From contig NZ_FMAO01000009.1 of the NCBI RefSeq assembly GCF_900094835.1, forward strand, positions 1 to 64,000: a stretch of DNA of 64,000 nt. The letters are read 5' to 3'. The notes under the pieces were generated by a model. The model saw only the letters and a program-made list of their open reading frames with translations, was not told the DNA's origin and did no database searches. Source of the stretch: Weissella bombi. GTDB taxonomy: Bacteria > Bacillota > Bacilli > Lactobacillales > Lactobacillaceae. Shown in pieces: positions 35,795 to 45,187 of this stretch (its first letter is position 1; each line of letters starts with the position of its first letter). The position numbers and the translations under genes are program-made.

Positions 35795-36043
35795 TAAGTG
35801 TCTTTCCTTTATAATTTTTATTTATTGCTTTTATTAAGTGTAATTTTACTTCTTTTCCCTTTGAAGTGAAATTACTTTTTAGTTTGACAAATAGTGACGG
35901 TTTAATAAAAAGATGATCTTGTTGTAAATTCTTTTGAAAATACAATAAAAAATGTAATCTTTGTAAATTGATACGACCGATGGGGGGATGAATCAATATG
36001 ATAAGATATAGCCATCTATTTATCTGTTTAAGGAGTGAAGAAA

Positions 36044-36679
36044 ATGAAAAAAATTATAGCGATATTATTATTTTTTATAATGATAGTTGCTATTCAAATA
36101 CCTACATTAGGAGAAGTAATTTGGAATAATGAAAATAGTGGCAGTATTAATTATTTAAATCATTTTTTATTAGTTTTGGCTCGTTTTTTATTTTATTAGC
36201 CATTTTATGGCTTATTTATAAAAGTTTAGGTGGCAAAGTTGAATCTCTTGCATTGGTCCGTTAAAAATGTGGGTATAGCAATATTAGGCGCGTTAATATC
36301 TCAAATAATACAGTACATAGTTTCTTATATGGCACAACAAAATACTTCTGATCCCGATATACTAAAAGCGCTTTATTCGAATTTAGCACTTATAACTCTT
36401 ATAACCCTTTTGGTTTTATCTCCAATATTGGAAGAATTTTTATTTCAAGGTATATTACAGGCGGAAATTTTGGAAAATCTACCTCCTATTTTTTCAGTGG
36501 TATTAACGGCTGCAATTTTTGCGATTATACATGGATTTGGCTTTAATGTCGGTACGTTAGCTTTGTTCGTTTCAGGATTAGCCTATGCAATTGTATTTTG
36601 GTATACGAAAGATCTAAAGATGACCATCTTATGTCACGGATTATCTAATTTAATAGTGGTAGTATTACTGATATTATAA
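36044..36679 (+). pseudogene. CPBP family intramembrane protease, broken by two frameshifts
   Basis: AAGGAG precedes ATG 36044, and the frame reads MKKIIAILLFFIMIVAIQI for 51 codons to a TAG at 36197. Near 36170 the reading continues in another frame (GSFFILLAILWLIYKSLGG) to a TAA near 36260, then returns to the first frame for the rest. The 3' part (from 36230, 149 codons) keeps all CPBP (Abi) motifs: SPILEEFLFQGIL, FAIIHGFGF and CHGLSNLIV. These Glu and His residues are those of prenyl-protease-like CAAX enzymes often found as bacteriocin immunity genes. The 36230 GTG has no ribosome binding site, so the gene is probably dead unless the shifts are sequencing errors. Confidence 0.75.
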
Positions 36680-36805
36680 AATTGTTTACTTACAAATAAG
36701 GTGAATGATAATTACATTCTTTCTAGTAATGAAAAAATCTGCTAACTAAATATGAAAATATCAAATAAACACTACGTATGTTAATTTTTGGTAAATTCAC
36801 ATCAA

Positions 36806-36830
36806 GTAAAACGTTTTACCTAAACGTTTA
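36806..36830 (+). promoter_or_regulatory. LacI-family operator pair before ribokinase
   Basis: A perfect 14-bp palindrome GTAAAACGTTTTAC (36806-36819) followed at once by TAAACGTTTA (36821-36830). Both have the central CG of LacI-family (RbsR/CcpA-type) operators. The second overlaps the -35 box, as expected of a repressor site. Confidence 0.75.
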
Positions 36831-36855
36831 CACAATTTAATAATACCGATATAAT
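36827..36855 (+). promoter_or_regulatory. Ribokinase promoter
   Basis: TTTACA (36827-36832), 17-base spacer, TATAAT (36850-36855), 65 bases before the rbsK start; its -35 overlaps the second operator. Confidence 0.75.
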
Positions 36856-36919
36856 GGGGATTATTAAGATTTACCTTGAGAGATAATACTGAATTATTGA
36901 TAATATACGGAGAAAAATA

Positions 36920-37864
36920 ATGACAAAAAAAATAACCGTGTTGGGTTCAACCAATATTGATCGTGTTGTATCAGTACCAAGATTTGCCCAAAGTGGTGAA
37001 ACATTGCATACAGATAGTCATTTAACGAATGCAATGGGTGGTAAAGGTTTAAATCAAGGTGTTGCAGTCGCACGTTCAGGTGTACAAACTAATATGATTA
37101 CTAAGGTGGGGCGTGAATTTAACATCGCTGAAAATATGGCAGTTAAAAACTTGCTGACAGATCATGTTATGTTTTCAGAAAAGGGAGAAACAGGTCAAGC
37201 ATATATCACGGTTTCTGAAGAAACAGGTGATAATATGATTTATATTTATGGTGGTGCAAATGCTGACTTAACAGTAGCGGATGTTAATGAACATAAAGAT
37301 GCAATTATTGAATCTGATTTTGTTGTTGCACAGTTGGAAATTCCGATTGCCTCAGTTATCGCAGCATTTAAAATTGCGCATGAAAATGGCGTTAAGACAA
37401 TTCTTAATCCTGCACCAATGCCTGAAACAGGTGGGTTACCTGAAGAATTGTTGGAGTTGACAGACGTTATTGCGCCTAATGAACATGAGACTTTCCTATT
37501 AACGGATGTTCCTATAACCGATGAGGAATCATTATTACGTAACGCTGTTTATTATTTCCAACGGGGCATTGATACTGTGATTATCACATTGGGGTCACAG
37601 GGTGCCTTTTATATGCGTGATAATGGTGAAACGAAACTTGTCCCTATTTTTAAAACAAAAACAGTTGATACAACTGCGGCTGGTGATACATTTATTGGGG
37701 CGATGGCAACGCGCCTAAATAAAGATTTGAGCAACTTAGAAGATGCTATGGTGTATGGATCAGCGGCATCGTCAGTTACTGTTTCAAGGCCGGGGGCGCA
37801 ACCAAGTATTCCATTTGAAAATGAGGTACTTGCTATTTTAATTGCACAAGATCGCATGATTTAA
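36920..37864 (+). CDS. rbsK: Ribokinase
   Basis: 314-residue PfkB-family kinase phosphorylating D-ribose. GSTNIDRVVSVPRFAQSGETLH at the start, substrate-binding AMGGKGLNQGVAVARSG near 39 (the GGKGxNQ motif of ribokinase), ILNPAPMP, and the catalytic DTTAAGDTFIGAMA near 252 with the base Asp. CGGAGAAAAATA precedes the ATG. No ribose transporter or RbsR gene lies nearby, although the promoter has LacI-type operators. Followed by a HAD phosphatase 60 bases on. Confidence 0.93.
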   Translation: MTKKITVLGSTNIDRVVSVPRFAQSGETLHTDSHLTNAMGGKGLNQGVAVARSGVQTNMITKVGREFNIAENMAVKNLLTDHVMFSEKGETGQAYITVSEETGDNMIYIYGGANADLTVADVNEHKDAIIESDFVVAQLEIPIASVIAAFKIAHENGVKTILNPAPMPETGGLPEELLELTDVIAPNEHETFLLTDVPITDEESLLRNAVYYFQRGIDTVIITLGSQGAFYMRDNGETKLVPIFKTKTVDTTAAGDTFIGAMATRLNKDLSNLEDAMVYGSAASSVTVSRPGAQPSIPFENEVLAILIAQDRMI

Positions 37865-37924
37865 TAATATGAACGGGTGATAATAATTGGGATATATGCT
37901 GAATCATTAAGAGGGGAATGTATA

Positions 37925-38746
37925 ATGATTAAACAAATATTTTTAGATATGGATGGCACGTTGTTGGATGATCAGGGAGATGTTACCCAACAAACGATTG
38001 ATACTATTAGGGATGCGAATATACCAGTAACCTTGGTTTCAGCACGAGCACCACAAGAAATGACAGTGGCAATTGACCAATTAGCGTTGGATGCACCACA
38101 AGTTGCTTTCAATGGTGGTTTAATTTATCAGTGGCATGATGAGAAGATGCATGTTTTACGTGCTAATACAATCGCTAGAGGTGTTAATGAGCAATTAATG
38201 CGGTGGTTGTTAGACAACTATGCTGGTATGAGTTTAAGTTATTATACCCAAGACGATTGGGTAGTTTCTGAGATGTCACCAGAAATAAGTCGTGAGATTG
38301 AATTCACGGGAGTAATACCACGTGTGTTAGATATGACAGATTTTACTACTGATGTGCAAAATGGTGTTTTTAAAATCATGTTGATCGATTTAACCGGTGA
38401 ATTATTGGATGATATTCAAGCGGCCATTTTAGCTCTAAATTTGCCGGGAATCAATGTGCAACAGTCAGATAAGGAACATTTAGAAATAACGAGTCGTGTG
38501 GCCGAAAAAGCTTTCGGGGTTGCGTATATTGTTGAACAAGAAGATTTAAACAAGTCTGAAACGGCGGCGTTTGGGGATGGTCAGAATGATTTGTCGATGT
38601 TTGATGAAGTTGGTTTAGCCGTTGCCATGGGGAATGCGCCACTTAATGTGCGTCAGGCAGGCGATTTTGTAACAAAGACGAATCAGGAAAATGGCGTTGC
38701 ATATGGAATCAAGCAAATTTTATTGCAACAAGCCGATAATAAATAA
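37925..38746 (+). CDS. Cof-type HAD phosphatase
   Basis: 273 residues. HAD motif I IFLDMDGTLLDDQGD at the start, motif II TLVSARAP, motif III Lys in SRVAEKAFGV, motif IV FGDGQNDLSMFDEVGLAVAMGNAP. Large type IIB cap. These dephosphorylate sugar phosphates or flavin nucleotides; the substrate is not predictable. I start at ATG 37925 (GAGGGGAA upstream) and not at the in-frame ATG 37877. Probably cotranscribed with rbsK. Confidence 0.9.
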   Translation: MIKQIFLDMDGTLLDDQGDVTQQTIDTIRDANIPVTLVSARAPQEMTVAIDQLALDAPQVAFNGGLIYQWHDEKMHVLRANTIARGVNEQLMRWLLDNYAGMSLSYYTQDDWVVSEMSPEISREIEFTGVIPRVLDMTDFTTDVQNGVFKIMLIDLTGELLDDIQAAILALNLPGINVQQSDKEHLEITSRVAEKAFGVAYIVEQEDLNKSETAAFGDGQNDLSMFDEVGLAVAMGNAPLNVRQAGDFVTKTNQENGVAYGIKQILLQQADNK

Positions 38747-38765
38747 ATTTTTTGATATATAAAAG

Positions 38766-38804
38766 AAGCAGGAAGTAACCGATTATTGGTTATTTCCTGC
38801 TTTT
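38766..38804. terminator. Bidirectional terminator
   Basis: AGCAGGAA..TAACC / GGTTA..TTCCTGCT stem, A and T flanks, between the HAD gene and the convergent membrane-anchored protein gene. Confidence 0.88.
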
Positions 38805-38815
38805 CTAAACTATAT

Positions 38816-39733
38816 TTAGATATCAAGGCTTGATGATGCACTAGAACTTGCATTATCGTATTGTGATTTGTAGTAGTCAGCCATCTTGTCTTGAAGGATG
38901 CTAGATAATTCTGATTCTGACTTAATCTTATTAGCTGCTGGCATTTTAACGCGTAGTTTATCATCACGCTTAGTATTGAGGTTGAATGTAACCCGACCTA
39001 ACTGACCATCTTCCTTACCAGAGAAGTTCATCTTTAGTAAGTGACCACTTTTACCAGTAGTGATACCAAACTTTAAACCGTTAATATCATCAAGGGATGA
39101 TTTGAATTCTTTCCATTCTGATTTTGGAATATCCTTACCAGACTTTGTTTTAGATATTTTGGTCATTAAACGTTTCATGTCAGCTTTATTCAAGTTGACT
39201 TTATAACCATCAGAAACTTTCTCAAATTTCTTACCATCTAAGTCTTTGAACCATTCAGTAAGGGTACTAGTATCAGACTTAACCTTACCAGGCTTAAGCT
39301 TAGATGTTTCATATGAAGAAGTATCAGAAGCGCTTAACCAATATGGGTCAAGTGATTTTGAAATTTTGGCAGCCGCACCACTATATTTAAGTGCTTGCAA
39401 AGTATTTGTCACATAGCTAGCTGATAAATAAGCATGATTGTTATTAGCTTTGATGTGCATCTTTTGGGTCTGCTTATCAGTCACATTCATTACTAAGTCC
39501 ATATTATTTTTATGCTTTGCATCAAATTTCATTTTACCGCTAATGCTTTTAGCAGACATATCATCACCACTGACTTTTACCCGGAAATCAGCAATGTTGT
39601 CTTTACTTTCCGTCATTTTAGTTAGACTAGAATTGAATTGTCGTTTTGGTGTGTGTAGTGCCATATATGTACCACCACCAGCTACGGCTACAACGACAAC
39701 AGCCGTTGTACCAATTACGATAGATTTTTTCAT
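38816..39733 (-). CDS. Hypothetical membrane-anchored extracellular protein
   Basis: 305 residues: one N-terminal membrane segment (about 5-26) and a large Lys/Asp/Ser-rich extracytoplasmic domain of alternating beta strands (ISGKMKFDAKHKNNMDLVMNVTDKQTQKMHIKANNNHAYLS), ending in a Ser/Ala-rich tail. The pattern resembles the LolA/LppX-like half-barrel proteins of Gram-positives, but I cannot assign a family. No cysteine. GAGGGGG precedes ATG. Function unknown. Confidence 0.75.
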   Translation of the reverse strand: MKKSIVIGTTAVVVVAVAGGGTYMALHTPKRQFNSSLTKMTESKDNIADFRVKVSGDDMSAKSISGKMKFDAKHKNNMDLVMNVTDKQTQKMHIKANNNHAYLSASYVTNTLQALKYSGAAAKISKSLDPYWLSASDTSSYETSKLKPGKVKSDTSTLTEWFKDLDGKKFEKVSDGYKVNLNKADMKRLMTKISKTKSGKDIPKSEWKEFKSSLDDINGLKFGITTGKSGHLLKMNFSGKEDGQLGRVTFNLNTKRDDKLRVKMPAANKIKSESELSSILQDKMADYYKSQYDNASSSASSSLDI

Positions 39734-39935
39734 AATTTACCCCCTCTTAATCACTCTCCCCCATTCGATAGAATATGGCATTTATTAAAATTTCATATTC
39801 TAATTATATTATAACAAAAACAAAATATAAGCGTACAAAAAGGTGATTTATGTTTAAATTGTAACTAAAATAAATTAAAGTAATTGACTTAACAGGCATA
39901 TAATGGTTTTTATAGCATGAGTAATTATCATGAGA

Positions 39936-40100
39936 GCGAGACAAAAGTCGTTTTGAAGCCGGTGTGTAACGTGCTTGTCGTAATTTTTGGCCGTAGCAAG
40001 GCGAAGGACAAGGATTTCGGCAATTGCGTTACATTGAGGCTTCAGACTGTTGGAACGCGTTTATGCTATAAAACTTACGGGCTTATAATTAATACATTTT
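39936..40100 (+). repeat. Palindromic repeat family, copy 2
   Basis: Gap-free match to copy 1 over 165 bases (about 88 % by hand count). Core hairpin at 39989-40009. The inner stem differs from copy 1 but still pairs: here TTGTCG with CGGCAA, where copy 1 has TTTGTG with TATAAA. It lies in the 457-base gap between the divergent genes starting at 39733 (minus) and 40191 (plus), in the same strand sense as the downstream DUF3290 gene. Nothing else is evident in that gap apart from a weak GTTGG/CCCAATC hairpin after the repeat. Confidence 0.85.
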
Positions 40101-40190
40101 GAATTAAGAAGGTTGGAACGATTTCTTTTGTCCCAATCTATTCATAGTAATCATTTTCATGTGTCTTTTAAAAAATCAGAGGTTAACATC

Positions 40191-40640
40191 ATGACATTTT
40201 ATACATATCAGTATTTACTGGATCATCAGGCGCAATTTCCATACTTACGCTTAGCTATTATTGTTTTTTTAGCAATCATGTTTATTGGTTTATTAGTGCG
40301 GTACTTTTCTAACAAGGGTGACATTAAGTATAAAGATTTAGCGGTAATCGTTGGTACGTTAATCGTCTTGGCACTGGCAATTCAATTTAATGATTATACT
40401 AATTTTCAAACAACTAGTAAGCAGAGTGGTCAGCAAGTATCTTTAGTAGAAGATATTGCTAAGAAATTAGATGTAAAGCCACAAAAATTAAGTGTTAATA
40501 ATTTGCAAGAAGGTAATGGAGATATTTTAATTCATAGTTCTAAAGGTAATTATCGCGTTATTTTTAATAGTGATAATTCTGAATATGTTTTGGAAAAAAT
40601 AGCTTTAACAAAAGAGACAATTAAAGTGGAGGATAAGTAA
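40191..40640 (+). CDS. DUF3290 family membrane protein
   Basis: 149 residues with two membrane segments (about 22-45 and 55-75) and a C-terminal cytosolic domain. It matches DUF3290 in size and in being paired with DUF421. Start ATG 40191 after AGAGG; a longer in-frame start at 40113 falls next to the repeat element and was rejected. Function unknown. Confidence 0.78.
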   Translation: MTFYTYQYLLDHQAQFPYLRLAIIVFLAIMFIGLLVRYFSNKGDIKYKDLAVIVGTLIVLALAIQFNDYTNFQTTSKQSGQQVSLVEDIAKKLDVKPQKLSVNNLQEGNGDILIHSSKGNYRVIFNSDNSEYVLEKIALTKETIKVEDK

Positions 40641-40643
40641 ATC

Positions 40644-41282
40644 ATGTTTTCATATTCAGATGTGTTTTTGAAACTGATTATTGGGTTCGTTTTTATTACA
40701 TTATTAATTAAATTTAGTGGTAAGGGTAGTTTGGCACCAACTTCACCTTTGGATCAATTACAGAATTACGTTTTAGGTGGTATTATTGGAGGAATTTTAT
40801 ATAACCAGTCAATCTCAATTGCTCAATATGTTGTTGTCTTGTCAATTTGGGCTTTGCTAATGTTAACCACTCGTTATTTAAAAATTCATAATCATGTTGT
40901 TGGTAAATTTATTGATGGTGAACCAATGACGGTTATTTATAATGGTAAATTATTAGTAAAAACTTGTTTGCAAGCTAATTTATCGGCCAAAGAAATTGAT
41001 TTTAAATTGCGTTCAGCAGGTGTTCTAGACATTACCACGGTAAAACGTGCCATCTTGGAACAAAATGGTAGTATAACAATTTTAGGTAAATACGATGAAG
41101 ACGTACGTTTCCCTGTTATTGTTGATGGGAATATTGATATGGATGTCTTATCAGTTATGAATAAAGATGAGGAATGGCTCCAGCAAGAGTTAGAGAAACA
41201 AGGCGTAGAAAATGTGAAAGATGTTTATATGGCACGTTATCGTCATGATAAATGGGATATCGCAACTTACAATACGAAATAA
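40644..41282 (+). CDS. DUF421 (YetF-like) membrane protein
   Basis: 212 residues: three membrane segments in the first 80 residues, then a cytosolic YetF/DUF421 domain with IKFSGKGSLAPTSPLDQLQNYVLGGIIGG and VGKFIDGEPMTVIYNGKLL. The gene follows DUF3290 by three bases, and the two probably form one membrane complex. Function unknown; DUF421 proteins in Bacillus are associated with spore or envelope functions. Confidence 0.87.
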   Translation: MFSYSDVFLKLIIGFVFITLLIKFSGKGSLAPTSPLDQLQNYVLGGIIGGILYNQSISIAQYVVVLSIWALLMLTTRYLKIHNHVVGKFIDGEPMTVIYNGKLLVKTCLQANLSAKEIDFKLRSAGVLDITTVKRAILEQNGSITILGKYDEDVRFPVIVDGNIDMDVLSVMNKDEEWLQQELEKQGVENVKDVYMARYRHDKWDIATYNTK

Positions 41283-41329
41283 AAAAACCTCCAAGACTAA
41301 CAGTTAAGTGTTAATCTTGGAGGTTTTTT
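41282..41329. terminator. Bidirectional terminator
   Basis: AAAAAACCTCCAAGA / TCTTGGAGGTTTTTT perfect 15-bp stem between DUF421 and the convergent AEC transporter. Confidence 0.92.
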
Positions 41330-41336
41330 GTAACTA

Positions 41337-42308
41337 TTAAACAAGTAGCATAATAATAACTACGGCAAATGGAAAAATAAAGATACTTTCCGTTAAAATA
41401 CGTGTTGAAAAGTCAACGTCCATGTCATTTTGTTCAGCTAACATTGGTAGAACAGTTAACATTGGTGTTATTGATTGAATCATCAATGTCTTAACTAATA
41501 AGTCAGGTAGTGTAAATAGACCAGTTAATTGGTTAATCCATAGGACAACCGCCATCATAAGGGGTGTAATCACGAATTTTCCTATCTGAGCAAAAATATC
41601 AACTTTTTCCATTTTAAGATGCGATAATTGTGTTTTTGCAAGTTGTAAACCAATAAAAATAAGTGAAAGTGGCGTTACAACGTTTGCAACATAATTAAGC
41701 CCTTGGTATAAAAAGCCATTAACGGGTAGTTTGATATTAATGAAAAAGAAGATAATTCCGATAACAAATCCCCACATAGGTGGTGTTAGGAGATTAAGTG
41801 TACGACGCCATAATGGTAATTTAACAGTGTCAGTTGTTTGAGGGCCATCTTTATAAATTAATTTAACACCAACTGCCCAAGTGGTAATCGTATTAGCTAC
41901 GAAGTAGGCTAAAAAGTAAGGTAAACTTTTGCTACCAAATAAAGCGAGGTTTAATGGTAGACCAACGAATAAGGTATTCGCATTAACAAATCCGTTTAAA
42001 AAGATACTACGACGATCTTTATTAAGGTGTAGTAAATGACCAACTGGGATTGCGATTAAGAAGCAAAGACCAATGGCAATCAATGATAAAATAACACCAA
42101 TCAATAGGATGTGAAAGTTTTGTCTGTTGATGTATTTTTGTGCCGAAATAAAAACCGATACAGGTAGTGCGACATTAACAACAATGGTTGATAGGTCGTT
42201 GATAAAATGGTCGCTAACAGCTTTAGACTTACCAATAATAATACCGATAATAATGATAGTGATAATAATAAGAACACTATTTAATGAAATAAGAAAGGTT
42301 GGTAGCAT
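41337..42308 (-). CDS. AEC family transporter
   Basis: 323 residues with ten membrane segments, of the auxin efflux carrier superfamily: LPTFLISLNSVLIIITIIIIGIIIGK start, VNVALPVSVFISAQKY, GFVNANTLFVGLPLNLALFG and QSITPMLTVLPMLAEQNDMD near the C-terminus. In lactic acid bacteria these often carry malate or other organic acids, but no malolactic gene is adjacent here. AGGAG precedes the ATG. Confidence 0.87.
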   Translation of the reverse strand: MLPTFLISLNSVLIIITIIIIGIIIGKSKAVSDHFINDLSTIVVNVALPVSVFISAQKYINRQNFHILLIGVILSLIAIGLCFLIAIPVGHLLHLNKDRRSIFLNGFVNANTLFVGLPLNLALFGSKSLPYFLAYFVANTITTWAVGVKLIYKDGPQTTDTVKLPLWRRTLNLLTPPMWGFVIGIIFFFINIKLPVNGFLYQGLNYVANVVTPLSLIFIGLQLAKTQLSHLKMEKVDIFAQIGKFVITPLMMAVVLWINQLTGLFTLPDLLVKTLMIQSITPMLTVLPMLAEQNDMDVDFSTRILTESIFIFPFAVVIIMLLV

Positions 42309-42494
42309 AAAAAACTCCTAAAATAAATTGATGAATTAATGACTATGTCAATTAATAGCAATCAAATTCATTCTACACTTATATAATCTTAAATGCGATG
42401 CCATTTAAGAGTTGATACGATAAATTTGCAATGGCATATGTAATCAGTATTATATGGTTTATAAAAATAAATTTAGAAGTAGTGGGGAATTAAG

Positions 42495-42917
42495 ATGAAT
42501 ATTTGGCAAACATTATATGAAAAAGCAAAAGTACAATATGATCCAAAAGACGTTACACCATTTATTTATGCGCATAATGTTGTTTGTGCATTAGAAGCAG
42601 AAAATGGCGATATTTATACAGGATTTTGTGTGGAAAGTTGTTCAGGCGTTTGCAATTTGTGTGCAGAACGAGTAGCGGCTTTGAACATGTATGTTAATAG
42701 TGGGCAAACGCATATTAAGAGAATGATTGCCTTTCGCGATTCGGCGCCTAGTGGTGGTGGTTCGGGGATGCCTTGTGGTGCTTGCCAAGACTTTTTATTG
42801 CAATTAGATCAAAAAAATAAGGCAACTGAAATCATGATTGACTATGGTAATCTAGAAACGACGACTTTAGGTGAATTAATGCCTAATTGGTGGGGGAATG
42901 AACGGTATAGTGAATGA
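42495..42917 (+). CDS. Cytidine deaminase-like protein
   Basis: 140 residues of the zinc-dependent cytidine deaminase fold: CAERVAALNM (near 55, Cys-Ala-Glu) and MPCGACQDFL (near 95) supply the zinc ligands and catalytic Glu. The substrate may be cytidine, blasticidin-like or another nucleoside; the extra cysteines in ESCSGVCNLCAE are unusual. GTGGGG precedes the ATG. Confidence 0.83.
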   Translation: MNIWQTLYEKAKVQYDPKDVTPFIYAHNVVCALEAENGDIYTGFCVESCSGVCNLCAERVAALNMYVNSGQTHIKRMIAFRDSAPSGGGSGMPCGACQDFLLQLDQKNKATEIMIDYGNLETTTLGELMPNWWGNERYSE

Positions 42918-42990
42918 ATAATAATTGATTAAGGTTACACCTGGTCGTCTTGAGGCATCCTAAAATTATTCAACAATTTGAACAACTATA

Positions 42991-43030
42991 AAAAATGGTC
43001 GAGTAGCAGTTTTGTTACTCGACCATTTTG
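42991..43030. terminator. Terminator
   Basis: AAAATGGTCGAGTA / TACTCGACCATTTT stem of 14 bp, A and T flanks. It can serve the deaminase (plus) and the exporter gene (minus). Confidence 0.92.
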
Positions 43031-43097
43031 CGTGTGTTTTAAGCGTGGGATGTTTGACTGTTTATATAAAAATACCCGAAAGTTAAAAATTAACTTA

Positions 43098-45157
43098 CTA
43101 TTTTAAATTTAATTTTTTAGTAACAACATTATCTAAAAATTTATCATGTGTAATTATAATAATAAGTTTATTTTCTGTAAGTAATGTATTAAGTATAATT
43201 TTGAGGCCGTTTTTGCTTTTTTGGTCTAAATGCGATGTTGGTTCATCTAAAAGATATACTGAAGATTCATGAAGTAACGCACGTAAAAGTAAAATTTTTT
43301 GTTTTTGTCCCTCAGATACATTAGTACCAGTAGTTGTTAAATTAAAAGAATCTTTTAAATCTAAGTGTAAGAGTTTTTTAAATTGATAGTATTTTTTTCC
43401 TGTGTATTAATTGATTTGGAATTTTCAATAAATATATTAAATAAAATGTTGTTTTTAAGTGTATCCTCATAAACATGCATTTCGGAAGAATACATAGAGG
43501 TGACAGCTCTTAAATAATTTTGGCTAGTATATCCAGTATTATGAGTATCTGCAATAAAAATATTATTATAATTAGTAGTTTCTAAACCAGCTAGTATTCT
43601 AAAAAGTGTAGATTTACCTGTTCCAGTATCTCCAGTTAGTAAGTTGATTTCTTTATTCGTGAATATATGATTCGGGTATGCTATTTTTCTGTTCTTTGTT
43701 TGACATATATGGGAAAAACATTTTATTTTTATATTTTTTATTGTAAATGATTTGTTAGTTATATTATTTGAAGCAGGTTTATTAAAAATTTGAGTATTTA
43801 GATTTACGTAATTGATAGCCGCTTTACTTTGAGCAAAGTTTATATAATTGTTTACAATTCGAGTTGTACTTGAAATGATAATGAAAAGCAGGTATATTCC
43901 CGTTTCTATGTTAACAAGATTATTAGTAGTATAAAAAATACATAATCCGGCTAAAGATAATAATAGAATATTTATAGTTATTTGTATTAACACTTGCAAT
44001 TTTATTTGCAATGTTGAATATTGTTTAGTAGATTTAAAAAAATTATCAATTTTTAATTGAAACCATTTGTTAGCTTCTTGCTTTTTGTTAAATGTATTGA
44101 TATCAAAACTTGATTGTATTAAATTTATGAAACAATTAGAGTAACTATTTCCTATATGCATGTTTTCTAAAAAAGTATTACAAATTTTATTTGATTGAGA
44201 AATTACTATAAAAGTTATAATGAGTATCCATGCAAATAGAAATATTGTTAATATAGGACTATACAACAGTAGAAAGAATAAAAGAAATAGTAAATAGAAG
44301 CATTCTAATTTTAAGAATAACTTGTCCACAGAACCATGGACGGCCATTATGATGTTCCAAAAATATGTAGAGCTTTTTTCTATTTCTTTATTTGCATATA
44401 TATCAGCTAATTTATGGTTTAAAAAATTTTTAATTAATTCTTGTTGGATAGCGTTAATTAGATTTATTTTTATGTTGTTTAATTTATGAATAGACAGTTG
44501 AAAAATAATTGTTAGGAAAATAGTTAAAATGATTAATTGAAAATAAACTATTTTATCTTGTATATTAGTAATAGCTGAAGAAATAATATGTGTTAAAAAA
44601 ATAGGAATAAAAGATACATTAATTACAGAAATAATTAAGAAAGCTTTGGAAAAGTAAGATAATTGTTTAATTTTCTTTTTCAAAAAAAATGTTGAGTCAA
44701 TTTGATTTGTAATATTGGCTTTTGAAAACATTTTAAAAATGTTAATATCTTTGTGAATAATGATTACTTGACCTAAAAACATTTTAAAAAAATCAGATTT
44801 TGTGATTTTGGTGATTGTTGTATTGCAAGGATTTGAAATGACCAAATAGTGTTTGAATACTTTATGAATGACTATATAGTGTGGAATATTATTCTCTAAT
44901 ACACGAGCAATGCAAGGCATTTTTATAGATGATAATTCTTCATTAGATTCAATTAAAAAACAATCACTATTTAGATAATGTTTTTTAAGAATATTTTGAA
45001 GATCTAGCATTGATAGTTCTTTAGAGATATCAATATTTAGAGAATCGATAATAAAACGAAAATTATTAGCATTTACATTATGACTTTTAAGGATAGTTAT
45101 AATTACAGCTACACCACAATCATAATCACTGTTTTGCATAGTATGAGGTTTTTTCAT
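43098..45157 (-). pseudogene. C39-peptidase bacteriocin ABC exporter, frameshifted
   Basis: Read from ATG 45157 (AAGGA upstream) the frame gives 598 residues: an N-terminal C39 peptidase (Gln8, Cys14 in YDCGVA, His93 in PHYIVIH, Asn109 where Asp is usual), six membrane segments (about 165-435) and an ATPase with Walker A GDTGTGKST near 509, stopping at 43361. Past a run of seven A (plus-strand T7 at 43392-43398), the +1 frame continues with the missing half: VSEGQKQKILLLRALLHE signature, VYLLDEPTSHLD Walker B, IIIITHD switch, to a TAG at 43098. One extra A would restore a 686-residue protein of normal size. It would cleave and export the double-glycine peptide encoded just upstream. Very A+T-rich. 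Confidence 0.85.
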
Positions 45158-45187
45158 GAAGATTCCTTAAGTTAAAAAAACAGTATA

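Noticed and set aside
35787-35996. 69-codon frame upstream of the VOC gene on the minus strand
   Set aside because: No ribosome binding site, low-complexity Lys/Leu/Phe composition, and it runs through the VOC leader into its start. Possibly a remnant, but I see no recognisable domain.
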